Origin: Stutzerimonas frequens
GTDB taxonomy: Bacteria > Pseudomonadota > Gammaproteobacteria > Pseudomonadales > Pseudomonadaceae
Reading direction: 5' to 3'
DNA: 64,000 nucleotides
NCBI RefSeq assembly: GCF_024448335.1
Contig: NZ_JAMOHM010000020.1
Location: 1-64,000 of the forward strand
Shown here: positions 25,764 to 35,095 of the stretch, piece after piece
How the letters are laid out: each line of letters starts with the position of its first letter
How positions within the stretch are numbered: the first letter of the stretch is position 1
Notes under the pieces: model-generated
The model's input: the letters and a program-made list of their open reading frames with translations, nothing else
What the model was told of the DNA's origin: nothing
The model's database searches: none
Program-made: the position numbers and the translations under genes

Positions 25764-27333
25764 TCTATTGCCTAAGCCGGCCGCATTGGCGTCGGCCCTA
25801 CTGCTGGCTTGTCTCGGCGGATGCAGCACGCTCAAAGGAGCACCCGACGCGCTGATCAATCTTGCCGGGCAAAGCACACAAAGCAGATTCCAGGGCAAAT
25901 ACCTGGAGCAGGAGGAGGTTCGCAGTTACTTCCGCCTCGATCCGCAACACACCCAAAACCTGCGACTTAGCTATGACGGTCGTAACCTGCCAGCCAATGA
26001 AATCCGCCAACAGAACGTAGTGCTGATTCCTGCGCTGCAGAACTATCTGCAAGGCATCGTCGAACGCCTCGCCAAGGGTTGGCCTGGTGAACAGCCACAG
26101 TTGCGGATAACGGTCACCGACAGTTACTCGTTCGGGCCATCAGCCGACCCGTACGGCAATCTCTACGTGCCGCTCGGCATGCTGGAAAGCGTAGAAAGCG
26201 AGGACGAAATTGCGGCGATGCTGGCCCATGAAATGAGCCATGTGCTGCTGCGTCACCATGATCGCCGCCAAGCCTTCAACGAGCAGCGCGAACTGCTGAC
26301 CAACATTGCCACTACCGCGGTCATTGCGACGATGGTCGCCGACTCTCGTCTGGATCGCGGAGCATCGAAGTGGAAGGTGGTCAGCAAGAATCCGCAAGCC
26401 ACGCAGAGGGCTATCGGCGATACAGTGCTCTACACCTCTCTCGCCAACACCTTTTCGGACAACGTATGGAACACCGCCTGGGGTCGTGCCCAGGAAGACC
26501 AGGCAGATCTGCTGGGTACCGATCTGCTAATCCGCGCGCATTACGCGCCGCGCGGTGCCAGCCATAGCCTGCAGCGACTCAGCGACTTTCAGGGCAAGCA
26601 GGAACCCCTCATGGCTGGTTTCATACAGGCTAGACGGAGCGCGATGCAGGATTCGCTGCAGCGCCTCGACCTGAACGGCTTTACTCAGGAGATCAACACG
26701 TTCGTCAATCAGGGCCTGATGACCACCGTCAGCGCAGTCGGCCAACACCTCACCCGCTCACACATGTCAGCCCAGCGTCGCGACGACGACCTGCGCCATT
26801 ATCTGCAGCGCGAGTACGATGCCGAGCGCTACAACCGGGTGAATAAACGGAACTGGCTTACAGTCCGCAACGCGCCAAGCGTGAAAGCCTCACTGGACGC
26901 TTACAGGAGCGCCTACGGAGCCAATGAAGCCCTGGCTCAGAAGAATCTCAAGGATGCCCGAACCTTGGCCGAGCGAGCCCTCAAGTCTCCGGTGGCTAAC
27001 CAGCCAGGCATTCGTCGTAGCCTTTTCAACGTCCACATGGCAACCGGAGACAAACGTCGTGCCCTGGCACAGCTCAACGCGATCAAGGACTGGTCGCTAG
27101 CGGGACCGGAAGTCTACGAACAACTGGTTCACTACCATCTGAACAATGGCGATGCAGGTGCAGCCCTTGCGACCATTGAACGGGCTGAACGCCACCTGGG
27201 TTCACAGGAACAGTTCATTGTCGAAAAGATGCTCGCCCATAAGCTCAAGAACAATGAGAGTGAACTGCGCGCACTCAGCGAAAAATGCAAGCAGATGCCA
27301 AACCGCAAAGAGGTCTGCAAGAAGCTCGGCTAA
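25750..27333 (+). CDS. M48-family metalloprotease lipoprotein with TPR-like C-terminus
   Basis: Zinc metalloprotease of about 527 residues. From GTG 25750 an N-terminal signal ends in the lipobox LGGC (Cys25), predicting a lipoprotein, probably at the periplasmic face of the outer membrane because Ser-Thr follow the cysteine. HEMSH (residues 160-164) supplies two zinc ligands and the catalytic Glu161; Glu249 in EDQAD is the third ligand, the M48 pattern. The C-terminal half is helical with TPR-like repeats (ALAQKNLKDARTLAERAL, ALATIERAERHLGSQEQF), as in BepA/LoiP-type proteases. TTG 25768 is an alternative start. It is third in the CHASE2 module; its substrate is unknown. Confidence 0.86.
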   Translation: MRRTDLLPKPAALASALLLACLGGCSTLKGAPDALINLAGQSTQSRFQGKYLEQEEVRSYFRLDPQHTQNLRLSYDGRNLPANEIRQQNVVLIPALQNYLQGIVERLAKGWPGEQPQLRITVTDSYSFGPSADPYGNLYVPLGMLESVESEDEIAAMLAHEMSHVLLRHHDRRQAFNEQRELLTNIATTAVIATMVADSRLDRGASKWKVVSKNPQATQRAIGDTVLYTSLANTFSDNVWNTAWGRAQEDQADLLGTDLLIRAHYAPRGASHSLQRLSDFQGKQEPLMAGFIQARRSAMQDSLQRLDLNGFTQEINTFVNQGLMTTVSAVGQHLTRSHMSAQRRDDDLRHYLQREYDAERYNRVNKRNWLTVRNAPSVKASLDAYRSAYGANEALAQKNLKDARTLAERALKSPVANQPGIRRSLFNVHMATGDKRRALAQLNAIKDWSLAGPEVYEQLVHYHLNNGDAGAALATIERAERHLGSQEQFIVEKMLAHKLKNNESELRALSEKCKQMPNRKEVCKKLG

Positions 27334-27387
27334 ACCTTCGGGTGCGGGCTGGCTCCACACCTGGCAGCTCGCGAGCCTCGCCCCTTT

Positions 27388-27705
27388 TCAGTGCAGTGCA
27401 GGTTTGCCGACGCGTTCCTGCACCAGCACCCAGGGTGCGACTACCACGGCCCACAGGTCGGGATCGCGCTCCAGCCAGTCTTGCGCCTGCTCGGCAGGCA
27501 TCTTCGTCAACTGGCCGCTGGTCAGCCAGGCGGCCACCTTGGTCTGATCGTCTTCGGCTACTGCCACCGCCACCTCGACCAGATCGGCCTCGCCGGCCAC
27601 CTGCAGCAATGCGCCGCGGGCAAAGAAGGGTTGCAGTTCCTGCCAGGTGATCGCTGCGGTTTCGCCCAGCAGCTTGGCATAAAGAGTGCTTGCGTCGTCG
27701 GCCAT
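27388..27705 (-). CDS. DUF2288 domain-containing protein
   Basis: A 105-residue cytoplasmic protein starting at ATG 27705 (MADDASTLYAKLLGETAAI). The compact sequence with ITWQELQPFFARGALLQV, a Lys-containing VAEDDQTKVAAWL and DPDLWAVVVAPWVLVQER matches the uncharacterised DUF2288 family. It is convergent with the M48 gene (54 bases) and divergent from livJ. No function is assigned. Confidence 0.8.
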   Translation of the reverse strand: MADDASTLYAKLLGETAAITWQELQPFFARGALLQVAGEADLVEVAVAVAEDDQTKVAAWLTSGQLTKMPAEQAQDWLERDPDLWAVVVAPWVLVQERVGKPALH

Positions 27706-27805
27706 GGGATTCGTCCGTAACGAAAAGGGCGCCATGATACCCGCGCCCCAATTCCCATCAAACGGTTGAATCTGCCGGCTGTGCAAACGGAGGAGACACT
27801 TCTAC

Positions 27806-27821
27806 ACTGTGCCGGTACAGT
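27806..27821. promoter_or_regulatory. Inverted repeat upstream of livJ
   Basis: ACTGT-GCCGGT-ACAGT, with perfect 5-bp arms and a partly self-complementary spacer, lies 84 bases before livJ. It may be a regulator site in the liv promoter region; no regulator is identified. Confidence 0.3.
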
Positions 27822-27904
27822 TGCCGGAGCGTTTCGGGATGTTCGCCTCTTAACGGCCCTCCGGCCCGCAGGATTCAAACAATAACGATGCAAGTGGAGC
27901 ACTT

Positions 27905-29023
27905 ATGAAGACCAAGCAGCGTCTTTCGAAAATTTTCCTGGCAATGGCACTGACCGGCGCAGCCAGCTACACCCTGGCCGCCGATACCATCCGCATCGGA
28001 TTGGCAGGGCCGGTAACCGGGCCGGTGGCGCAGTACGGGGACATGCAGTTCATCGGGGCCGAAATGGCCATCGAGCAGATCAACAAGGCCGGCGGGGTGA
28101 ACGGTCAGCAACTCGAGGGCGTGCGCTACGACGACGCCTGCGATCCGAAGCAGGCCGTGGCGGTAGCCAACAAGATCGTCAACGACGAAGTGCAGTTCGT
28201 CGTCGGCCACCTCTGCTCCAGCTCCACTCAGCCGGCATCCGACATCTATGAGGACGAAGGCATCCTGATGATTACCGCGGCGTCCACCAGCCCGGACATC
28301 ACCTCCCGCGGTTACGAACTGATCTTCCGCACCATCGGCCTCGACAGCCTGCAAGGCCCGACCGCCGGCAACTTCATCGCCGACCACGTCAAACCGAAGA
28401 ACGTCGCGGTCATCCACGACAAGCAGCAGTACGGCGAAGGCATCGCCACTGCCGTCAAGCAGACCCTGGAAAGCAAGAACGTCAAGGTCGGCCTGTTCGA
28501 AGGCATCAATGCCGGCGACAAGGATTTCTCCTCGCTGATCGCCAAGCTCAAGCGCGAAGGCGTCGACTTCGTCTATTACGGCGGCTACCACCCGGAACTG
28601 GGTCTGCTGCTGCGCCAGTCCAAGGAAAAGGGCCTGAACGTGCGCTTCATGGGTCCGGAAGGCGTCGGCAACTCGGAAATCTCCGCCATTGCCGGCCCGG
28701 CCTCCGAAGGTATGTACGTAACGCTGCCGAAATCCTTCGACCAGGATCCGCGCAACAAGGAACTGGTCGAGGCCTTCAAGGCCAAGAAGCAGGATCCGAG
28801 CGGTCCGTTCGTGTTCCCGGCCTATGCTGCGGTTCAGGTCATCGCCGAAGGCATCGAGAAAGCGGGCAGTACCGACACCGACAAGGTCGCCGAAGCGCTG
28901 CGCAGCAACAGCTTCGATACCCCGACCGGCGTCCTGGAGTTCGACGAGAAAGGCGACCTGAAGAACTTCAACTTCGTCGTCTATGAATGGCACCAGGACG
29001 GCACCAAGACCGAAGCCAAGTAA
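27905..29023 (+). CDS. livJ: Branched-chain amino-acid ABC transporter binding protein
   Basis: Periplasmic Leu/Ile/Val-binding protein, the Pseudomonas BraC type, 372 residues. A signal peptide ends near TLA (residue 25), followed by ADTIRIGLAGPVTGPVAQYGD. The ligand-binding hinge motifs FVVGHLCSSSTQPASDIYEDEG and VDFVYYGGYHPELGLLLRQ are typical. GGAG lies about 7 bases before the ATG at 27905. A strong terminator follows before livH, so the binding protein is probably made in excess over the membrane components. Confidence 0.95.
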   Translation: MKTKQRLSKIFLAMALTGAASYTLAADTIRIGLAGPVTGPVAQYGDMQFIGAEMAIEQINKAGGVNGQQLEGVRYDDACDPKQAVAVANKIVNDEVQFVVGHLCSSSTQPASDIYEDEGILMITAASTSPDITSRGYELIFRTIGLDSLQGPTAGNFIADHVKPKNVAVIHDKQQYGEGIATAVKQTLESKNVKVGLFEGINAGDKDFSSLIAKLKREGVDFVYYGGYHPELGLLLRQSKEKGLNVRFMGPEGVGNSEISAIAGPASEGMYVTLPKSFDQDPRNKELVEAFKAKKQDPSGPFVFPAYAAVQVIAEGIEKAGSTDTDKVAEALRSNSFDTPTGVLEFDEKGDLKNFNFVVYEWHQDGTKTEAK

Positions 29024-29039
29024 TTTCCATCAGCCTCGC

Positions 29040-29070
29040 AAAGCCCACACTCGCTTGTGGGCTTTGTTTT
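29040..29070 (+). terminator. Terminator/attenuator between livJ and livH
   Basis: Perfect 10-bp stem AAAGCCCACA/TGTGGGCTTT with a six-base loop, followed by GTTTT, 17 bases after the livJ stop. The rest of the 254-base gap to livH holds no gene and is G+C-rich. Confidence 0.85.
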
Positions 29071-29277
29071 AGCGGGCGGCCCTGCCACAAGCACCGGGCC
29101 GTCTTGCCATACCTGTAATCCAGCGAGCGGCCTGAACAGCAGGCCCGCCTCGAACCGGCGCCGTGCGTGATCCGCAGGGGGCCGTACCGCAGTGGCGCCG
29201 CGCCAGGGTGGGCGGTGTGTTCGACGTGGGCAGCGCAGCCAGACCGGATGGAATTGCAGGGACTTCGGAGAGCAGTG

Positions 29278-30197
<920 letters not shown>

Positions 30198-30201
<4 letters not shown>

Positions 30202-31454
30202 CCGGCAATCTTCGTACAGCCTTCTTCAGCGCCCTGCTGGTCATCGCCGTGGCGGTGCCGGTGTTCGGCCTGAAGCTCACCACCGTCGGCATCCGCGTCG
30301 AAGTGCATGGCGCCGAGGCGAGCACCTTCTGGATCATCGCCGCCTGCGCGGTGGCCATGTTCGTCTGGCAACTGTTCCGCACCCATCTGGCCGCCGGCTG
30401 GGCGGCCAGCCCGAGCCTGCCGAGCGTGCCAGCCGGTGCCGGTAGCTTCCTTACCCTGCCGTCGACCCAGCGCTGGATCATTCTGGGGCTGATCGTGCTC
30501 GCGCTGGCGTGGCCGTTCTATGGTTCGCGCGGCGCGGTGGATATCGCCACCCTGATCCTGATCTACGTGATGCTCGGCCTCGGCCTGAACATCGTCGTGG
30601 GATTGGCCGGCCTGCTCGACCTGGGTTATGTCGGTTTCTATGCCGTCGGCGCCTATACCTACGCGCTGCTCTCGCATTACTACGGGGTCGGTTTCTGGAC
30701 CGCGCTGCCGATCGCCGGGGCGATGGCCGCACTGTTCGGCTTCCTGCTCGGCTTCCCGGTCCTACGCCTGCGCGGTGACTACCTGGCTATCGTGACCCTC
30801 GGCTTCGGCGAGATCATCCGCATCCTGCTGCGCAACATGACCGATCTCACCGGCGGCCCGAACGGCATCAGCGGCATCGAAAAACCGACGCTGTTCGGCC
30901 TGTCCTTCGACCGCCGCGCCGCCGAGGGCATGCAGACGTTCCACGAGTATTTCGGCATCGCCTACAACTCGGTGAACAAGGTGATCTTTCTCTACCTGAT
31001 CGCCCTGCTGCTGGTGCTGCTGACGCTGTTCGTGATCAACCGTCTGCTGCGCATGCCGATCGGTCGCGCCTGGGAAGCCCTGCGCGAAGACGAGATCGCC
31101 TGCCGCGCCCTGGGCATGAACCCCACCGTGATCAAGCTCTCGGCCTTCACCCTCGGCGCGACCTTCGCTGGGTTCGCCGGCAGCTTCTTCGCCGCACGCC
31201 AGGGGCTGGTCTCGCCGGAGTCGTTCACCTTCATCGAGTCGGCGATCATTCTCGCCATCGTCGTGCTGGGCGGCATGGGCTCGCAGCTCGGGGTGATCCT
31301 CGCCGCCATCGTGATGATCCTGCTGCCTGAGCTGATGCGCGAATTCAGCGAATACCGCATGTTGATGTTCGGCGCCCTGATGGTGCTGATGATGATCTGG
31401 CGTCCGCAAGGCCTGCTGCCGATGCAACGCCCACACCTGGAGCTGAAGCAATGA
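30198..31454 (+). CDS. livM: Branched-chain amino-acid ABC permease LivM (BraE)
   Basis: Second permease of the LIV-I type importer, 418 residues, longer than LivH because of an N-terminal extension with two extra hydrophobic segments, as in Pseudomonas BraE. Family motifs [27 protein letters not shown] and the cytoplasmic loop [19 protein letters not shown] are present. The ATG at 30198 overlaps livH (ATGA), and its stop overlaps livG. Confidence 0.95.
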
Positions 31455-32218
31455 GCCGCCCGATTCTAGAAGTACGCGGCCTGATGATGCGTTTTGGCGG
31501 CCTGCTGGCTGTCAACGAGGTGGGGCTGAAGGTACATGACAAGCAAGTGGTATCGATGATCGGCCCCAACGGCGCCGGCAAGACCACAGTGTTCAACTGC
31601 CTGACCGGCTTCTATCAGCCGACCGCGGGGGAAATTCTCCTCGACGGCACGCCGATCCACGGCCTGCCCGGCCACAAGATCGCCCGCCAGGGCGTAGTGC
31701 GCACCTTCCAGAACGTCCGCCTGTTCAAGGACATGACGGCGGTGGAAAACCTGCTGGTGGCGCAACACCGGCACCTGAACACCAACTTCCTCGCCGGTCT
31801 GCTGAAGACGCCGGCGTTCCGCCAGAGCGAACGCGAGGCCATGGAGTTCGCTGCACACTGGCTGGAACAGGTGAACCTCACCGACATCGCCAACCGCCCG
31901 GCGGGCACCCTCGCTTACGGCCAGCAGCGCCGCCTGGAGATCGCCCGCTGCATGATGACGCGCCCGCGCATCCTCATGCTCGACGAGCCGGCCGCCGGCC
32001 TGAACCCGAAGGAGACCGAGGACCTCAAGGCGCTGATCGCCATGCTGCGCGACGAGCACGGCGTCACCGTGCTGCTGATCGAGCACGACATGAAGCTGGT
32101 CATGAGCATTTCCGACCACATCTACGTGATCAACCAGGGCACCCCGCTGGCCAACGGTACGCCCGAGCAGGTCCGCAACAACCCGGACGTGATCAAAGCC
32201 TATCTGGGAGAGGCGTAA
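31451..32218 (+). CDS. livG: Branched-chain amino-acid ABC ATPase LivG (BraF)
   Basis: A 255-residue ATPase with Walker [11 protein letters not shown]-loop [10 protein letters not shown], signature LAYGQQRR (the LivG-type variant of LSGGQ), Walker [14 protein letters not shown] and H-loop LIEHDM. It starts at ATG 31451, overlapping livM, and is followed by livF after two bases. Confidence 0.96.
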   Translation: MSRPILEVRGLMMRFGGLLAVNEVGLKVHDKQVVSMIGPNGAGKTTVFNCLTGFYQPTAGEILLDGTPIHGLPGHKIARQGVVRTFQNVRLFKDMTAVENLLVAQHRHLNTNFLAGLLKTPAFRQSEREAMEFAAHWLEQVNLTDIANRPAGTLAYGQQRRLEIARCMMTRPRILMLDEPAAGLNPKETEDLKALIAMLRDEHGVTVLLIEHDMKLVMSISDHIYVINQGTPLANGTPEQVRNNPDVIKAYLGEA

Positions 32219-32220
32219 GC

Positions 32221-32922
32221 ATGCTGACTTTCGAAAACGTCTCGACCTTCTACGGCAAGATCCAGGCCCTGCACGACATCAACGTGCAGGTCGAACAGGG
32301 CGAAATCGTCACCCTGATCGGCGCCAACGGTGCCGGCAAGTCGACCCTGCTAATGACCCTCTGCGGCTCGCCACAGGCGGCCAGCGGAAGCATCCGTTTC
32401 CAGGGTGAAGAGCTGGTCGGCCAGCAGACCTGCGACATCATGCGCAAGGCCATTGCCGTGGTGCCTGAAGGGCGGCGGATCTTTGCTCGTCTGACCGTTG
32501 AAGAGAACCTGTCCATGGGCGGTTTCTTCACTGGCAAGGCCGATTTCCAGGAGCAGCTGGACAAGGTGCTCGGCCTGTTTCCGCGGCTCAAGGAACGCTA
32601 TCAGCAGCGCGGCGGCACCATGTCCGGTGGTGAACAGCAGATGCTCGCCATCGCCCGCGCGCTTATGAGCAAGCCCAAGCTGCTGCTGCTCGACGAGCCG
32701 TCGCTGGGACTGGCGCCGATCATCATCCAGCAGATCTTCGAGATCATCGAACAGCTGCGCGAGGATGGCGTGACGGTGTTCCTGGTCGAGCAGAATGCCA
32801 ACCAGGCGCTCAAGTTGGCCGACCGCGGTTACGTACTGGAGAACGGCCACATCGTCATGCAGGGTAGCGGCGAGGATCTGCTGACCGATCCGAAGGTGCG
32901 CGACGCCTACCTGGGCGGCTGA
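32221..32922 (+). CDS. livF: Branched-chain amino-acid ABC ATPase LivF (BraG)
   Basis: Second ATPase of the importer, 233 residues, with Walker A GANGAGKST, signature MSGGEQQM, Walker B LLLLDEPSLGLAP and the C-terminal DAYLGG typical of LivF. It is the last gene of livHMGF and is followed closely by a terminator. Confidence 0.96.
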   Translation: MLTFENVSTFYGKIQALHDINVQVEQGEIVTLIGANGAGKSTLLMTLCGSPQAASGSIRFQGEELVGQQTCDIMRKAIAVVPEGRRIFARLTVEENLSMGGFFTGKADFQEQLDKVLGLFPRLKERYQQRGGTMSGGEQQMLAIARALMSKPKLLLLDEPSLGLAPIIIQQIFEIIEQLREDGVTVFLVEQNANQALKLADRGYVLENGHIVMQGSGEDLLTDPKVRDAYLGG

Positions 32923-32946
32923 CACCGCAACCATGCTCGACGAACG

Positions 32947-32974
32947 AAGCCCTGCCAGCCGGCGGGGCTTTTTC
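32947..32974 (+). terminator. Rho-independent terminator of livHMGF
   Basis: A 10-bp stem AAGCCCTGCC/GGCGGGGCTT (one T-G pair) with an AGCC loop, followed by T5, 24 bases after livF. Confidence 0.88.
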
Positions 32975-33090
32975 GTTTTCAGCCATCCCCATCGCGCCGC
33001 CAGACGAACCCGGGCGCTGCGCGTCCAGTCGAACACCCGCTATTCTTCGTCGAACCGCCTCTTTCACCTCATGCCCGTCAAGGAGACCTC

Positions 33091-33900
33091 ATGATGCGCC
33101 ACTGCCTACTCGGCCTGCTCATGGCTGCCAGCGTCACTGCCAACGCCGCGGTACAAACCCAGGAAATCCACTACACCGCTGCCGATGGCACCAAGATGAT
33201 CGGCTATTACGCCTACGACGACGCCATCGAAGGCAAGCGCCCCGGCATCGTCGTGGTGCACGAATGGTGGGGCCTGAACGACTACGCCAAGCAACGCGCC
33301 CGCGACCTCGCCGAACTCGGCTACAGCGCCCTGGCCATCGACATGTACGGCGAAGGCAAGAACACCGAGCACCCCAAGGACGCCATGGGCTTCATGCAGG
33401 CCGCCTTGAAGGACGCCGATGCGGCCAAAGGCCGCTTCAATGCCGGGCTGGATCTGCTCAAGGAGCAGGCCCAGACGGATACCGACAAGCTCGGCGCGGT
33501 GGGCTACTGCTTCGGCGGCAAGGTGGTGCTGGACATGGCGCGCCAGGGCGTGCCACTGGACGGCGTGGTCAGCTTCCATGGCGCGCTAGCCACCGAAACC
33601 CGCGCCGCGCCGGGCAGCGTCAAGGCGCGCGTGCTGGTCGAGCATGGTGCCGAAGACAGCATGATCAGCAGCGATGACATCGCCGCGCTGAACGTCGAGA
33701 TGGTCAAGGCTGGCGCCGACTACCAATTCGTCAGCCTGCCGGGCGCCAAGCACGGTTTCACCAACCCCGGTGCCGATGCCCATCAGAAGAATGGCCTCGA
33801 CGTGGCCTATCAGAAAGCCGCGGACGAACGCTCCTGGCGCGACATGCAGCGCTTCTTCGAGGACACCTTCGGCAAGTCCAACCCCGCTCCGGCACAGTGA
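33091..33900 (+). CDS. Exported dienelactone hydrolase family protein
   Basis: Alpha/beta hydrolase of 269 residues with a signal peptide (cleavage after NAA, about residue 20), so periplasmic. The nucleophile is the cysteine in GYCFGGK, with the acid Asp in EHGAEDSM and His in AKHGFTNP, the Cys-Asp-His triad of the DLH family; VVVHEWWGLNDYAK supplies the conserved Glu/oxyanion region. The true substrate is unknown; exported DLH-like proteins are common and not tied to chlorocatechol breakdown. ATG 33091 or the adjacent ATG 33094 is the start. No operon partner is evident. Confidence 0.88.
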   Translation: MMRHCLLGLLMAASVTANAAVQTQEIHYTAADGTKMIGYYAYDDAIEGKRPGIVVVHEWWGLNDYAKQRARDLAELGYSALAIDMYGEGKNTEHPKDAMGFMQAALKDADAAKGRFNAGLDLLKEQAQTDTDKLGAVGYCFGGKVVLDMARQGVPLDGVVSFHGALATETRAAPGSVKARVLVEHGAEDSMISSDDIAALNVEMVKAGADYQFVSLPGAKHGFTNPGADAHQKNGLDVAYQKAADERSWRDMQRFFEDTFGKSNPAPAQ

Positions 33901-33995
33901 TCTTCGATCCCTCACGCTCGATTCGTCCCGGCGGCGCGCCTGCCGCCGGGGCTCGTGCTAGCATTGCACGCACAACTCAGCGTCGAACACGAGTC

Positions 33996-34430
33996 ATGGC
34001 CGAACACGACTTCCGCTACACCCTGCTCAACCCCGCCCACACGCTCACCGAATGCCGCGCCCTGGCGCCGGGCCGCTATCAGGTCACCGGTAATGGCGGT
34101 TCGATTCGCAGCGGCGACACCCTGCTGGTAACCCTCAAAGGCAGCCGCGACCTTTCCCAGCGGCTGACCGTTGAAAAGGTCCGTCACCTGATCAACCCGC
34201 CCGGGCAATGGATGGCCGTGGCCAGCGGGCCGGTATTTCGCGAGCTGGCAATCCATAACTGGCAGGTCGACTGCAATGGCTGCGGCAAACAGCTGGACTT
34301 CGAGTTCGCCGTCGACGCGGCACTCGGTGCAACGGCACAAGCTCCGGCTGCCGAAGCCCGTATCGCCGAACTCGGCTGGGCCAGCCGGGACGGTCAGCAT
34401 TTCTGCCCCACTTGCAAGGAAGCTCGATGA
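33996..34430 (+). CDS. Hypothetical protein with CxxC zinc-ribbon-like pairs
   Basis: A 144-residue cytoplasmic protein from ATG 33996 (MAEHDFRYTLLNPAHTLTE). The N-terminal half is beta-rich and basic (DTLLVTLKGSRDLSQRLTVEKV). The C-terminal half holds two CxxC pairs, VDCNGCGKQ and FCPTCKEAR, separated by about 40 residues, which could bind zinc. It may be a nucleic-acid-associated or regulatory protein; no family is firmly recognised. Its stop overlaps the next gene's start (ATGA), so the two are coupled. Confidence 0.72.
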   Translation: MAEHDFRYTLLNPAHTLTECRALAPGRYQVTGNGGSIRSGDTLLVTLKGSRDLSQRLTVEKVRHLINPPGQWMAVASGPVFRELAIHNWQVDCNGCGKQLDFEFAVDAALGATAQAPAAEARIAELGWASRDGQHFCPTCKEAR

Positions 34431-34834
34431 TGCACCGCTACACCATCCCGTTGCTCGCCATCACGCTGGCCGCCTCCGGCTGCGCCGTGGAACCGCTGAC
34501 ACTGCAGAACGATGTCACCTATGTCGCCGAGTGGATCGGTGATGATGCGGTGGTCGGCCGCACGCCGGTTTCGCTGACCCTCTCGGCCGAGCGCGCCTAC
34601 GGCAATGCCGGCTGCAACCACTGGTTCGCCAGCTATCACCTGGAAGGTCAAACCCTGCGCTTCGAGAACATCGGCAGCACGCGCAAGATGTGCATGCCAG
34701 AGCTCATGGAGCAGGAGCAACGCTTCCTCGATCTGCTCAGCCGAGTCGAGCGCTGGGACGTATCGAACATCGACCAGTTGCGCCTGTGGCCAGCAGAGGG
34801 CGCGCCGATCCGCTTCTGGCCCGACCAGAACTGA
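34427..34834 (+). CDS. META domain lipoprotein (HslJ-like)
   Basis: A 135-residue protein with a lipoprotein signal (AASGC, Cys19 from ATG 34427) and a single META/HslJ-type domain: AYGNAGCNHWFASYHLEGQTLRF and the ending RKMCMPELMEQEQRFLDLL are the conserved core. HslJ proteins are heat-shock or novobiocin-response envelope proteins of unclear mechanism. AAGGA precedes the ATG by six bases; a second ATG follows immediately at 34430. Two cysteines (GCN and KMCM) could form a disulphide in the periplasm. Confidence 0.85.
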   Translation: MMHRYTIPLLAITLAASGCAVEPLTLQNDVTYVAEWIGDDAVVGRTPVSLTLSAERAYGNAGCNHWFASYHLEGQTLRFENIGSTRKMCMPELMEQEQRFLDLLSRVERWDVSNIDQLRLWPAEGAPIRFWPDQN

Positions 34835-35057
34835 CGCGCCACAATCGGGCACAGCAGCCAGCGCTGCACCGAATCCGAACGCAGACCGTTACCTCGACCC
34901 GCCGACCAATCGCAACAGCGCGACCGCCGCCAGGCAGATCGCGCCCTTGGCCGGCCACCGAGACTGAAACGAAACTGGCACACGCAGTGCATAGACTCTA
35001 GCGACCAGTTTCGGGGACCTCGGTACAGGCAGGCCGGGAATCCCCTCTTTTATACCC
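34835..35057. other. Intergenic, no gene seen
   Basis: Between the META lipoprotein and the terminator at the end of mshQ. No frame with a plausible start was found. Confidence 0.5.
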
Positions 35058-35095
35058 AAGCAAGAAGGCCGCTCCCGGGAGCGGCCTTCTTGCTT
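35058..35095. terminator. 38-bp perfect palindrome, bidirectional terminator at the end of the msh operon
   Basis: Both 19-base arms match without mismatch or loop, centred on CCC/GGG at 35076/35077 and beginning AAGCAAGAAGGCCGCTCC. It abuts the mshQ stop codon (35096-35098). The outer part gives short T-rich ends (CTTCTTGCTT) on both strands. It probably terminates mshQ and blocks plus-strand transcription into the locus. Confidence 0.78.
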
